Under the pieces are notes generated by a model. That model saw only the letters and a program-made list of their open reading frames with translations, did no database searches and was not told the origin of the DNA. Of a DNA stretch of 52,006 bases, positions 1 through 8,035 are shown in pieces. The stretch spans positions 1-52,006 of the forward strand of contig CAMHDS010000010.1 of the NCBI GenBank assembly GCA_946183925.1, written 5' to 3'. The position numbers and the translations under genes were made by a program. Every line of letters begins with the position of its first letter. Within the stretch, counting starts at the first letter, position 1. This DNA is from an uncultured Fibrobacter sp. GTDB lineage: Bacteria; Fibrobacterota; Fibrobacteria; Fibrobacterales; Fibrobacteraceae.

Positions 1-1120
1 GGCGGAAGTTCTTGAAGCCCACCGGAGTTTCCATCACGGGCACGCCGAGCTTTTCTGCAATGATGTTCACAAAGTTAGATGTCGCAACGGACTTGGCCAC
101 GCAGCCCTGTTCCTTGCGCCAGGTAGCCATGTAGTGGAAAGCGATAGCGCCGAACTGGTTCATATCGATTTCGCGAGTGCCGTCGTAGAAGCGGATACGG
201 TCACCATCCGGGTCAAAAATGGCACCCAGGCGGAACCAGGACTTGCTTTCGTCCAGCACCTTGCGGACCTTTTCCAGGTTCTTGCTGGACGGTTCCGGAG
301 CGATACCGCCGAACAGGGAATCGTCTTCGTTACGGAGCGTAATGAGGCATTCCGGATTGTCGAGAAGAGCGGCCGGACGGCGACGGGTAGAACCGTGCAC
401 GTGGTCGCAAACGAGAGTCAGGCGACCCTTCTTGATAAAGTCCTTGATGCGGTCGAACTTGATGGTGCCCTGCTTGACCAGGAATTCCTTGTAAATCTTG
501 AGGGAGTCGATGATTTCCCAGTCAACCTTGCCCACCGGTTCAAACTTCCAGGTGGCCATCATTTCGTTGCTGAGCTTGGTAATGACGTTCGTGATTTCCG
601 GACCGGCAGGACCGCCGTCAGCCGGGTTGAACTTGATACCGTTGTAGTGGCTCGGGTTGTGGCTCGGGGTCATGTTGATGGAGCAGGCGGCACCGAGCAT
701 TTCGATGCAGGCGCTAAATTCCGGAGTCGGCATTTCGCCACCATAGTAGACCTTCACGCCGGCCTTCGCGAACTGGTCGGCAACAGCTTCGCAGAATTCG
801 TGACCGAGCAGGCGGTTGTCATGGCCCACCACCACGCCCTTCTTCTGGAGTTCGGCAAAATCCTTCACACCAAGAGCTTCAAAAAGTTCAGGAGTTGCTT
901 CCTTATAGAGGCGGACGATTGCCGCACCCACCACCTGCAGATTGCGGAGCGTAAATTCGGAACCGATTTCGCCGCGCCAGCCGGAGGTACCAAAACTCAC
1001 CTTGGCGGGCTCCTGGGAGGTCAGAGCGACCTGTTTCACCTGTTCGACCAGACCCATGTCTGTGGCAGGATTGAACTCGGGGGACTGAATTTTCTTCCAA
1101 ATCTGGGTAATATTATCCAT
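1..1120 (-). CDS. Alpha-D-phosphohexomutase (phosphoglucomutase/phosphomannomutase), 3' end cut by window
   Basis: This enzyme interconverts hexose 6-phosphate and hexose 1-phosphate, the entry to glycogen and surface-sugar synthesis. About 373 residues are visible. They include the N-terminal GTSGWRG motif (44-50), the phosphoserine loop TPSHNP with catalytic Ser153, and the metal-binding DPDGDR loop (303-308). The C-terminal phosphate-binding domain and the sugar-selecting loop lie beyond the left edge, so the preference for glucose or mannose cannot be read. A TPVGFK motif near the visible end favours the phosphoglucomutase side of the family. The start is the ATG at 1120. The frame is open on the opposite strand as well, but only this strand gives family motifs. 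Confidence 0.93.
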   Translation of the reverse strand, partial: MDNITQIWKKIQSPEFNPATDMGLVEQVKQVALTSQEPAKVSFGTSGWRGEIGSEFTLRNLQVVGAAIVRLYKEATPELFEALGVKDFAELQKKGVVVGHDNRLLGHEFCEAVADQFAKAGVKVYYGGEMPTPEFSACIEMLGAACSINMTPSHNPSHYNGIKFNPADGGPAGPEITNVITKLSNEMMATWKFEPVGKVDWEIIDSLKIYKEFLVKQGTIKFDRIKDFIKKGRLTLVCDHVHGSTRRRPAALLDNPECLITLRNEDDSLFGGIAPEPSSKNLEKVRKVLDESKSWFRLGAIFDPDGDRIRFYDGTREIDMNQFGAIAFHYMATWRKEQGCVAKSVATSNFVNIIAEKLGVPVMETPVGFKNFR

Positions 1121-1169
1121 AACGGTTCCTTTTAAGTTTAGCAAGGAAAATTTAGTAAAAACACGTCAC

Positions 1170-1198
1170 CCAACCACTAAATACCAACCACCAAATAG
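1170..1198. repeat. Short-word intergenic repeat (CCACTAAATACCAA type)
   Basis: The sequence AACCACTAAATACCAACCAC is a stuttered direct repeat between the divergent phosphohexomutase and small membrane protein genes. Its reverse complement uses the same TTAGTGGTTAG words seen at 48941-48966. No stem partner is seen here. Confidence 0.45.
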
Positions 1199-1199
1199 C

Positions 1200-1205
1200 T
1201 ATATT
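1200..1205 (+). promoter_or_regulatory. TATATT promoter-like element, possibly leaderless
   Basis: TATATT ends 7 bp before the ATG of the small membrane protein, and no Shine-Dalgarno sequence lies between them (a run of C instead). If this is the -10/-7 element, the transcript would start at or next to the start codon. This is weak evidence from one site. Confidence 0.35.
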
Positions 1206-1212
1206 CCCCCCC

Positions 1213-1425
1213 ATGGTTTACGTTCTATTGATTCTCGCCAGCTTAATCGGCATCGCCATATCTGTTTTTTACCTGCGTAAGAATATTGTACGCATTCGCG
1301 AAAAAAACAAGAACGAGCCCAAGGCCTATAAACGCGGGCTCAACTATGTCATGACCTACCTGTGGTACGGCTACCTGCTGGTATTTTTTGCAGGACTTAC
1401 TATCAACAACCTTGGGAACTGGTAG
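1213..1425 (+). CDS. Small two-helix membrane protein, unknown function
   Basis: This is a 70-residue protein that I do not recognise. It has two hydrophobic segments, about residues 2-21 and 46-64, joined by a strongly basic loop rich in Arg and Lys, so both ends probably face the same side with the loop in the cytoplasm. Its last 23 bases overlap the 3' end of the convergent Nudix gene, with separate stop codons. A TATATT element lies immediately upstream and no ribosome-binding site is visible. It may be a small accessory membrane protein. Third-position composition and the clean membrane topology support real coding, but the function is open. Confidence 0.6.
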   Translation: MVYVLLILASLIGIAISVFYLRKNIVRIREKNKNEPKAYKRGLNYVMTYLWYGYLLVFFAGLTINNLGNW

Positions 1426-2125
1426 CCTGTTTCCATCGTTCGTAAAGGAACAGCGCTATTAAGTTCTTTCCGTCAATAAACTGACGGGCGGCCTCCTCGT
1501 ACGGGAGCACCACAGTTTTTATCCACTCTATTTCTTCGGTGTACTGCTGATCCTTGCCATCCATGGCAGCCAGCTGTTCGGGAGTCACATCCCGCTCTAT
1601 GGCATATAGCCGAATTCGTTCGTCCAAAAGGCCACAACTGGCGGCAAAGCCTTCACTCTTGCCTTGATACCAGAAATCCATCAGGTCAATGAGTTCAGAA
1701 TCATCGGCCTTAATCTGGGCCTCTTCTTCCAGCTCCGAAAGGGCCACCTTGCGGTAGTCCCCCGTCCAGTCCAGAATCCCTGCCGGAATTTCTAGCGAAG
1801 CCTGTTCACTAATGGCGAACCTTGGCTGTTTCACCAGCAACAAATATTTTTTGCCTTCACAGCGAAGCACCACTAAAATACCAACGGCATTGCCACGAAC
1901 AAGGACAATCCCGTGAACAGGTCGACCGTCAGGAAGTGTGGCCATGGCGTTCAGCTTTATAAAAAGCGGCTGGCGACCATTGCGCAAAAAATCCACCGAT
2001 GTAAAATGAATCTTGGTAATATTGAATTTTTTACTTGTCGCTGCAAGCCAATCTTTGAAAATACGGCTATCCAAAATCAAGGGATAGTCAGACTCGGCAA
2101 TTTCAGAAGCAAAAGAGTATTCCAT
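1403..2125 (-). CDS. Nudix hydrolase, ADP-sugar diphosphatase-like, with degenerate Nudix box
   Basis: This is a 240-residue protein of the Nudix superfamily, whose members cleave nucleoside diphosphates linked to another moiety. The central part (GIVLVRGNAVGILV, then LEIPAGILD) resembles the plant AtNUDX14 type ADP-sugar diphosphatases, which have the same long N-terminal extension. The Nudix box normally reads G-x5-E-x7-R-E-U-x-E-E-x-G-U. Here it reads GILDWTGDYRKV then ALSELEEEAQI, so the leading Glu and the Arg of REUxEE are replaced and the following Gly is Gln, while the metal-binding EE pair is kept. Activity may be altered. It lies alone, convergent with the small membrane protein and downstream of a repeat-filled gap. 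Confidence 0.75.
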   Translation of the reverse strand: MEYSFASEIAESDYPLILDSRIFKDWLAATSKKFNITKIHFTSVDFLRNGRQPLFIKLNAMATLPDGRPVHGIVLVRGNAVGILVVLRCEGKKYLLLVKQPRFAISEQASLEIPAGILDWTGDYRKVALSELEEEAQIKADDSELIDLMDFWYQGKSEGFAASCGLLDERIRLYAIERDVTPEQLAAMDGKDQQYTEEIEWIKTVVLPYEEAARQFIDGKNLIALFLYERWKQATSSQGC

Positions 2126-2126
2126 A

Positions 2127-2243
2127 GTCAGTTTTCAGTTATCAGTAGTGAGTTTTCAGTTATAGCGGAAACAAGATGCTCTAAATAAAAAATATACATT
2201 TCTCACAACTCATTACTCACTACTCAAAACTCACAACCCACAA
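2127..2243. repeat. Intergenic stuttered repeat with imperfect inverted halves
   Basis: The left part (2130-2163) repeats GAGTTTTCAGTTATCAGT-like words. The right part (2201-2243) repeats ACTCACAACTCATTACTCA words, which are approximately the reverse complement of the left part. The two halves could fold into a long imperfect hairpin between the lipoprotein and Nudix genes. Confidence 0.7.
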
Positions 2244-3338
2244 CTACTTCCGCTTATTCGGATTCACGCTTGTCGCCACTGTAGCCTTTTCCCACACCTT
2301 GCGCAGGGAATCCATGCTAATGGTGTCTGGAACCATACGATTGAAACTCAAGTCAAACCAGAACATATCCTTTTGCGTAGAAGGACCGCAGAATGTTTCT
2401 GAAGCATCGGGAGTGTACAGTTCACGTATCGCAATCATTTCCCGTTTAGTTCCATAAGCCGAGATTGAAAATTTATCGGGAACCACATTGACTGCGCCGC
2501 ACTTGGGAATTTTTTCCACATAATACAAGTGGGTGTGCCACAGGGTATCCAAACGTTCCTGCACATTTCCCAAAGCATTGGAATCATTTTCCCAACCGGC
2601 CGATTTACAATAAAACATGGTGGAATCAGCGCATTTCTGACGCAACGGAACTAAGGCCGTATCGCTCAAACTCCAGCTTTGGGGAAAAAGCGTATCGGGG
2701 ACCATCTTGTTGCATTTATCCATAGTAAACTTGCAAACTGATTTCATAGGACGCCAATAATAGACCCTTGGAGTCAACGAGTCCAAAACCTTCAGAAGCG
2801 AAGGAGACCCCTTTGTTCGCAAGGGCAACGTCTTTATGGAATCAAAAAGGGAATCTACATATATTTTGAATGTGTCAAGGCTAAAAGCACCTCGCCGTAC
2901 TAAAATAGTATCCAACAAGGAATCCAAGCTGTTATATATATTGATTTGTGATATTCCGTCAAGAGATTTTTTGTCGATAATGAACTTGATGACCGTATCG
3001 GGCCTATACATTGGAGATGCACAGTCTTGGGCCACAGTCTGATACCTTACGACAGGCCGCAATGTCAAGGCAGAATCACCCCATTGGGGTTCCAGATCTA
3101 TTGATTTAAGAGCGCAATTTGAAAAAGACCAAATGCTATCCATTCCGACATATAGGGTATCACCAGCCAAATGAATCAGGCTTCCTGAATCAAGTTCTGC
3201 TGACAAAAAAAAGCCCTCACCAGCGTAAACGTCGTTTGTATTTGAAATATCTATAGGGCCGTCATCGTCCTGAGTGCAGGCAACAACCAGCAGCAGCCCA
3301 AAGACAAAGAACAACGGCATATTCTTGATAAAATTCAC
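2244..3338 (-). CDS. Lipoprotein of unknown function
   Basis: This is a 364-residue protein with an N-terminal hydrophobic segment ending in a lipobox, LLVVAC, with the modified cysteine at residue 21. It is followed by an acidic stretch (TQDDDG) expected for outer-membrane sorting. No recognisable domain is seen in the rest, which is rich in Asp, Ser and Leu and contains several further cysteines (for example KSVCKF, KCGAVN). It lies 17 bp downstream of the LytM-like gene and is probably co-transcribed with it. Base composition is more A/T-rich than that of the housekeeping genes. The lipoprotein call is firm; the function is unknown. Confidence 0.8.
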   Translation of the reverse strand: MNFIKNMPLFFVFGLLLVVACTQDDDGPIDISNTNDVYAGEGFFLSAELDSGSLIHLAGDTLYVGMDSIWSFSNCALKSIDLEPQWGDSALTLRPVVRYQTVAQDCASPMYRPDTVIKFIIDKKSLDGISQINIYNSLDSLLDTILVRRGAFSLDTFKIYVDSLFDSIKTLPLRTKGSPSLLKVLDSLTPRVYYWRPMKSVCKFTMDKCNKMVPDTLFPQSWSLSDTALVPLRQKCADSTMFYCKSAGWENDSNALGNVQERLDTLWHTHLYYVEKIPKCGAVNVVPDKFSISAYGTKREMIAIRELYTPDASETFCGPSTQKDMFWFDLSFNRMVPDTISMDSLRKVWEKATVATSVNPNKRK

Positions 3339-3355
3339 AACGACTCCTGGCCCAG

Positions 3356-4279
3356 TTACAAGCCAATCTGTTCCTTGAATTTAGAAATTTTAGCAGAATC
3401 TACCGGATGACTTTCGGCAAAGAATTCATTCCAGCGAACAAAGTGACCATTACGACGAATCGTCAAATAAACGGCGGAACTATCCCTAGGCGCAATGCGC
3501 CCAACCAGTGTATGCAAGTCAACCCAAGAACCAGGCTCAAAGGAAACGGAATCTTTATCGTAGCGGAAAAGCCCAGACATCTTAGAGCTGACATTGTAAC
3601 CATGATCTAATTCAACATAATAGCCCAAAGAATCCTTGCCTGTCGCCAAAACCTTTCCCGAAAGAATCGGCCTAACGGGAGCCTCCCCTATGCCTCGCAA
3701 CTTGTCCATGGCAAGCAAGGCCTCTTGACCGCTAAAGTCAAAGTCATCCGAAATAGACAACGACGACCATCCCAAAGGCTGTTTTGGGCAAAGCCCCGGG
3801 AAACGGCAACCTGTAGAAGCATCAATCCATACCATAGAAGAATCCGCCGTGGGAATATGCAAATAGGCACTGGAAACGGAATCATCATGAAGGACAAAGA
3901 GGGCCTTTGAAAAATCTCCTACGGGGGCAACCCAATGGATAGATGATGCCGGACCCTTGCGAAGCGAAGCCACATAACGCAAGAAACTATTGGGCAATTC
4001 TGCCATAGAGTCCCGAACGATCCAAGAACACTGGCCAAGATCACCATCCAACTCAAAGGCTTTACCCAAATTTTTTTCACAGGCGACTTTCCAAGAAGGT
4101 TTATCGCTCATCTCTGCTGAACCAGGCAAAGGCAGCAAATCCACCACCATGGAAAAAATTCCAAAATGGTAAGCCAGCAAAAAGGCAATCCCCAAAAGGA
4201 TTAACCGAAACAAAGGAAACTTGTGGGATCCCGATTTGTACTTACGTTTACAGCGGTATTCCGAGAATTCGACGGGCAT
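3356..4279 (-). CDS. Membrane-anchored LytM/M23-like protein lacking zinc ligands
   Basis: This is a 307-residue protein with a short basic N-terminus, one membrane helix (about residues 24-47) and an extracytoplasmic remainder. The C-terminal part (roughly 205-295) follows the M23 peptidase pattern: a GYYVELDHGYN strand, a SSKMSGL turn where active enzymes have a Tyr-Ala-His-Leu motif, and a final YLTIRRNGHFVRW strand where active enzymes have His-x-His. The catalytic and zinc-binding histidines are therefore missing. In EnvC/NlpD-type proteins such degenerate domains activate cell-wall amidases; a similar regulatory role is inference. Only 3 bp separate it from the upstream STAS gene. Confidence 0.6.
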   Translation of the reverse strand: MPVEFSEYRCKRKYKSGSHKFPLFRLILLGIAFLLAYHFGIFSMVVDLLPLPGSAEMSDKPSWKVACEKNLGKAFELDGDLGQCSWIVRDSMAELPNSFLRYVASLRKGPASSIHWVAPVGDFSKALFVLHDDSVSSAYLHIPTADSSMVWIDASTGCRFPGLCPKQPLGWSSLSISDDFDFSGQEALLAMDKLRGIGEAPVRPILSGKVLATGKDSLGYYVELDHGYNVSSKMSGLFRYDKDSVSFEPGSWVDLHTLVGRIAPRDSSAVYLTIRRNGHFVRWNEFFAESHPVDSAKISKFKEQIGL

Positions 4280-4282
4280 TCA

Positions 4283-4933
4283 TTACATCAAGATGAACAC
4301 CGCCAATGCGGCAAAAATCAAAAGGACGACAGCAATCACAGGTGCAACCTTGTGAGTCGTGGGCGGTTCCTCGAACGGATCCTTAATCCCTTGATTTTCC
4401 AGGTTGTCCTTTTTCTTTATAATCGCGTTGAAACTCTTGGTAAAGCGCCTGTTGAGGCCAGTTTTTCTTTCAGTCCGCTTTGCAGGAGCAGCCCCGCCAC
4501 CAATGTTTTGAGAAGCAACGGCTGCAACAACAGCAGGCTCCTCGGGAGCGCTGGCTGAACTTTCCTGTTCGGGAGATTGGCTGTGCAGAGAGAAAGACAT
4601 CATCTCGGCCTCAAAAGAAAACACCTTCAACTTGGAGGCGAGGCCTGCCTTCATAAGGCCATCGGCAATGGTCTTACTGTTGGAAAGCAAGGCCAGCATT
4701 CCACCCTTGGAAGACAGCTCCTGCTGGAATTGGATAAAAGCGTTATAAGCATCACTATAGACGAAATCAAGACCCATCAGGTCGACAGCCACAAACTTGT
4801 CGTCGGGGTTGGCATCGATCAGGGCGCGAACATCTTTCTTGAATTGCTCCGCATCGAAAGCCCCAATCGGATTAAGGGGGGCAGACAAAAGGTCAAATAT
4901 TCCGACTTCGCGATAGTTCTTCAAAGAATTCAT
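4283..4933 (-). CDS. STAS-domain protein with C-terminal membrane anchor
   Basis: The first 100 residues or so look like a STAS domain of the anti-sigma-factor-antagonist type, with a VAVDLMGLDFVYSDAYNAF strand-helix. The serine that is phosphorylated in SpoIIAA-like proteins would fall in VYSDAYN. A low-complexity Ser/Glu/Ala linker and a basic segment follow, and the protein ends in a single membrane helix (about residues 196-216, APVIAVVLLIFAALAVFIL). A tail-anchored STAS protein is unusual. It sits between a PorV-like gene and a degenerate LytM gene, suggesting an envelope-linked signalling or scaffold role. A TATATTTA element ends only 4 bp before the ATG, so the transcript may be leaderless. 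Confidence 0.65.
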   Translation of the reverse strand: MNSLKNYREVGIFDLLSAPLNPIGAFDAEQFKKDVRALIDANPDDKFVAVDLMGLDFVYSDAYNAFIQFQQELSSKGGMLALLSNSKTIADGLMKAGLASKLKVFSFEAEMMSFSLHSQSPEQESSASAPEEPAVVAAVASQNIGGGAAPAKRTERKTGLNRRFTKSFNAIIKKKDNLENQGIKDPFEEPPTTHKVAPVIAVVLLIFAALAVFILM

Positions 4934-4937
4934 GGCC

Positions 4938-4945
4938 TAAATATA
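4938..4945 (-). promoter_or_regulatory. TATATTTA promoter-like element
   Basis: This near match to the recurrent TATATTTG element ends 4 bp before the STAS gene ATG. No ribosome-binding site fits between them, consistent with a leaderless message. Confidence 0.4.
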
Positions 4946-5000
4946 ACCAAAAATTAACGAAATTAAAGGTTTTTACACTTTTTTCTTGACAAAACGCCAT

Positions 5001-6275
5001 TTATTCTTCCCAATAGACACCACCAGCAGGCGCTTTGTAGAGGACCTCATCTGAAGATTCCTTTGATTCTTCAGCACCTTCTGCGGGTTGGACCGGGTTT
5101 TCGCCGAGATCTGCATCCTCTGGGGCCACCGTTTCCGGATCCGGAGTGGACTTTTCCTCAACCTCAGCAGAAACATCCTGCACCTCGGCCTCCCTTGCCA
5201 GGTCGACTCGATGTTCTATCGGAGCTGACTTTTCTGGATGGGAGAACAAGTACGGACTGATACTTATGCTCACCCGATGAACCGGAGACAACACCGGGTG
5301 GGATTCGAAGGCGTAATCCACCCGCAAGAACTTCATAATGACAAGACCTGCACCTGCGGTTACGCTTTGAAAAGTCGTAAAGCTGCTAAGGCCTGCCCTT
5401 AGGGATAGACCAAAATCAAAGGTAAATTCCACACCGCCGCGGCCACCGGAAAGCCAGTCCACCGGGTCATCCCAGAGTCGACCTCCACTATCCTCATCGG
5501 TGTCAAAATCCAGACTGCGGGCTTCGTGATGGAACAGTCCCGCACTCTGCCAGTACAAGCCTAGTGTCCCATAGAGGTACGAAACCTGAAGGGAATAGTT
5601 TGCCGCCAGGTAAAACTCCGGCGAACTGTACTCCACCTCTCCCGATTCCCAGGTGGTTGCCGAAGATGTCCAGCCCTTCAGGAGTCCTGACACAAACAAC
5701 TTGTCTACCAGGCGGTAACGGACGCCCGCATCGCCTCGGAACCCCCAGCCGGTCTGGTCCATCTCACGGTACAGGCCATGGAACCCGACGCCAATATCCA
5801 AACGCGGCAAAATGCGGCGACCAAAAGTTATCGAGAACATCCAGTCTGCATAGGACAGGGTATTGTAATCACTCCCTTCGGGTATAGGCTCTCCTTCGCG
5901 AATATAAGGAATGTCGTCAGCGCCAAAGCGGGCAAAAGATATTCCCAAGCCCTGACCCTCACCAAGAGGTACCGCCGCCGATGCAAAATCGTACTGAGTA
6001 TCTTCAAAATAAGCTGTATGAGAAAAGCTTGCCCAACCATAGCGGATATTGGATAGCTGATACGGATTGGAAACCAAACCCAGGTAATCCCCATCTACCG
6101 CCATAATGGCAGAACCAAGAGCCGCAGAACGGGCTCCGGGTTCAACATCCAAGGTTGCATTCGCTCCTGACACACGATCCATGGCAAACGCCTGAATAGC
6201 CGCCACGAGCATTAAGACAGCATACCAAGGACCTAAACGACAGAATCCACAAAAAATTTTCAATGCCATTGACAT
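5001..6275 (-). CDS. PorV/PorQ-like outer-membrane beta-barrel protein
   Basis: This is a 424-residue exported protein. A signal peptide occupies about residues 1-31. The mature N-terminus has the PorV/UPF0164 signature: EPGARSAALGSAIMAVDGDY, then SNPYQL, a fairly regular alternation of hydrophobic and polar residues typical of barrel strands, and DDIPYIREG. In Bacteroidota, PorV is the outer-membrane shuttle of the type IX secretion system that receives cargo by its C-terminal sorting domain; paralogues of the family do other jobs. An acidic, Pro/Glu-rich tail of about 75 residues after the barrel is not typical of the family. Alternative ATGs at 6275 and 6269 both precede the signal peptide. 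Confidence 0.7.
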   Translation of the reverse strand: MSMALKIFCGFCRLGPWYAVLMLVAAIQAFAMDRVSGANATLDVEPGARSAALGSAIMAVDGDYLGLVSNPYQLSNIRYGWASFSHTAYFEDTQYDFASAAVPLGEGQGLGISFARFGADDIPYIREGEPIPEGSDYNTLSYADWMFSITFGRRILPRLDIGVGFHGLYREMDQTGWGFRGDAGVRYRLVDKLFVSGLLKGWTSSATTWESGEVEYSSPEFYLAANYSLQVSYLYGTLGLYWQSAGLFHHEARSLDFDTDEDSGGRLWDDPVDWLSGGRGGVEFTFDFGLSLRAGLSSFTTFQSVTAGAGLVIMKFLRVDYAFESHPVLSPVHRVSISISPYLFSHPEKSAPIEHRVDLAREAEVQDVSAEVEEKSTPDPETVAPEDADLGENPVQPAEGAEESKESSDEVLYKAPAGGVYWEE

Positions 6276-6322
6276 TTTTACAGAATCAAAATAGATTTTT
6301 TCATAGTCGTCGATGTAACAAA

Positions 6323-7216
6323 ATGGACCTTCAAAACCACATATCCAATTTTTTGGCCTACTTGGAAACCCGCCGCCGGTTTTCTCCCAGGACTATTGAC
6401 ACCTACCGCAAGAGCCTAGACAAGTTCCTCGCGCTGGTGGGTGAAGGAGCTTTGCTGGAATCCTTTTCAGAAATGCAGGTCAAAAGTTTCGTGTGGGATT
6501 TGAAAATGCGGCAAAAGCTTTCCCCCACAAGTATCTGTGAACATCTGGCTGCCCTAAAAAGTTTTGGCAAATACCTGGTCCGGTCATCCATTCTAGAAAC
6601 CAACCCGACAGAGAACATCCCCATGCCCAAGCGTCCCAAGCGCCTGGTGGCGTTTCTCGGACAAAAAGACCTTTCCGAAGAAAGATTTCCCGAAATTGAA
6701 AACCCTAGTCTTCCGCAAGTCCGAGCCCGAGTATTGCTGGAGCTCATCTACGGTTCCGGGCTCCGTATTTCGGAGTGCCAAAGCCTCACCTGGGACCGCC
6801 TTCGGGAAAAGGAAAGGTTGGTCCGTGTATTGGGCAAGGGCAACAAGGAGCGGATTGTGCCCATCACGGACTCCCTTGTGGAACGCTTGGGATTATTCAA
6901 AGCTAAGCTGACTGAAGCGGGCCACCTGGTTTCGGCCACAGGGTTCGTCTTTGTCAGCGAAGACGGCAAACCCTACAGCATTCGGACTCTTCGAAACGAT
7001 ATCCAGAGCCTGCTCCGGGATATCGGGTGGGAAGGCAAGGCCAGCCCCCACGTACTGCGGCACAGCTTTGCCACCCACCTTCTGGAAAATGGTGCCGAAA
7101 TCATGAGCGTAAAAGAAATGCTGGGACACTCCAGCATTTCCACCACCCAGATTTATACCCACGTCAACGCAGAACGACTAAAGCAGGCCTTCAAGAAGAC
7201 CCACCCGAGAGCGTAG
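6323..7216 (+). CDS. xerC: Tyrosine recombinase XerC/XerD type
   Basis: This is a 297-residue site-specific tyrosine recombinase of the length typical for XerC/XerD, which resolve chromosome dimers at dif during division. The N-terminal SAM-like core-binding domain is followed by the catalytic domain with all expected residues: Arg148 (GLRISE), Lys172 (GKGNKER), His243-x-x-Arg246 (HVLRHSFATHLL), His269 (LGHSS) and the nucleophile Tyr278 (IYTHV). The ATG at 6323 is chosen because the family begins near this point. Whether it is XerC, XerD or a single-recombinase XerA cannot be told from one gene. It ends 1 bp before the convergent lipoprotein gene. No phage or integron genes surround it. Confidence 0.9.
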   Translation: MDLQNHISNFLAYLETRRRFSPRTIDTYRKSLDKFLALVGEGALLESFSEMQVKSFVWDLKMRQKLSPTSICEHLAALKSFGKYLVRSSILETNPTENIPMPKRPKRLVAFLGQKDLSEERFPEIENPSLPQVRARVLLELIYGSGLRISECQSLTWDRLREKERLVRVLGKGNKERIVPITDSLVERLGLFKAKLTEAGHLVSATGFVFVSEDGKPYSIRTLRNDIQSLLRDIGWEGKASPHVLRHSFATHLLENGAEIMSVKEMLGHSSISTTQIYTHVNAERLKQAFKKTHPRA

Positions 7217-7217
7217 A

Positions 7218-7601
7218 TTATTCGCAGTAGTTGGCCCCCTTGACAGTCATGCCATCCTTGCAGGTGGACTTGGCGGCATTAAAGGCCATTTCCACGCCAA
7301 CTTCCGTAGACATGTGGTACATGGAATAGGACTTTTCCTTTCCGTCAATACTTACAATCAGGTCCTCTCCGTTTTCGGCAACGGAATACACGTATTCCGT
7401 CGGTTCCCCAAAGGCGTCGGCACGAGTAAAGTGCCAAGTGGACACATCTTCCTTGTCCATGGTTTCGCACTGAGTTTTGTCTATGCAAGCACCCGTTTTG
7501 CCACCGCCATTACCGGAATCCGCAGAACTATCCGAATCGCCGCAAGCAGCAAGACCAAGGAAAAGGGCGAAAATAGAAACGGGGGTTAAAATCTTCTTCA
7601 T
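7218..7601 (-). CDS. Small lipoprotein of unknown function
   Basis: This is a 127-residue lipoprotein whose signal sequence ends with LGLAAC, with the lipidated cysteine at residue 20, followed by an Asp/Ser/Gly-rich tether. The rest has four further cysteines in two groups (ACIDKTQC near the start, STCKD and NYC near the end), suggesting two disulfides in the envelope. The ATG at 7601 is chosen because a GGAG ribosome-binding site lies 7 bases upstream; a TTG four codons earlier would overlap that site. No domain is recognised. Confidence 0.8.
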   Translation of the reverse strand: MKKILTPVSIFALFLGLAACGDSDSSADSGNGGGKTGACIDKTQCETMDKEDVSTWHFTRADAFGEPTEYVYSVAENGEDLIVSIDGKEKSYSMYHMSTEVGVEMAFNAAKSTCKDGMTVKGANYCE

Positions 7602-7679
7602 TTTTTTCTCCAATTTTTTAAGTTTATCTAAAGTATAAAATATTTTTTTATATTGGGCGCAGTTCTAACAGGAGTCTTT

Positions 7680-7871
7680 ATGGTCGCAGAAGGTGAACAC
7701 AACAAATGGATTGCCCTTGCCCTATGCATTTTGCTGGGGTACCTGGGAATCCACCGCTTTTACGAGGGTAAAATCTGGACAGGCATACTGTGGCTCTGTA
7801 CCGCAGGACTTGGCGGCATCGGAGTCATTGTAGATGCCATTCTCATCGTCTTGAAGCCGGAGAAGTACTGA
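7680..7871 (+). CDS. TM2-domain membrane protein
   Basis: This is a 63-residue protein with the TM2 domain pattern: a first helix WIALALCILLGYLG, the family-typical GIHRFYEGK turn, and a second helix with an Asp (GVIVDAILIVL). TM2 proteins are widespread small membrane proteins of uncertain function. The start is the ATG at 7680, with an AGGAG ribosome-binding site 5 bases upstream. An in-frame TTG nine codons earlier is less likely. It stands alone between a divergent lipoprotein gene and a repeat-filled gap before rdgB. Confidence 0.82.
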   Translation: MVAEGEHNKWIALALCILLGYLGIHRFYEGKIWTGILWLCTAGLGGIGVIVDAILIVLKPEKY

Positions 7872-8035
7872 GTGAGTTATGAGTTGTGAGTTGTGAGTTG
7901 CGAGTGATGAGTGATGAGTTGTGTGGTATGAGATATGAGGCACGAACCTCAAAGGGAGCCTTTGGCGACCGAGTTCACACCTCAAAGCGAAGCGACCTCA
8001 AACCCCTAGCCCCTAAATCCTAGCCCCTAAATTCT
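7872..8035. repeat. Intergenic stuttered repeats (GAGTTGTGAGT and CCTAGCCCCTAAAT words)
   Basis: The first half (7875-7940) repeats variants of GAGTTATGAGTTGTGAGT and GATGAGTGATGAGT. The middle holds two copies of an ACCTCAAAG-containing word with GCGA-like continuations. The end, just before rdgB, is a tandem CCCCTAGCCCCTAAATCCTA repeat, a word family also found at 12675-12699 and 12841-12862. No ribosome-binding site is obvious immediately before rdgB. Confidence 0.75.

Noticed and set aside
134..1135. Long plus-strand open frame of 333 codons
   Set aside because: It is antisense to the phosphohexomutase, whose motifs are clear on the minus strand; it has no family features and arises from G/C-rich codon use.
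6323..7216. Phage or integron integrase
   Set aside because: Length, motifs and surroundings fit a housekeeping Xer recombinase; no attachment site, cassette or phage gene is nearby.
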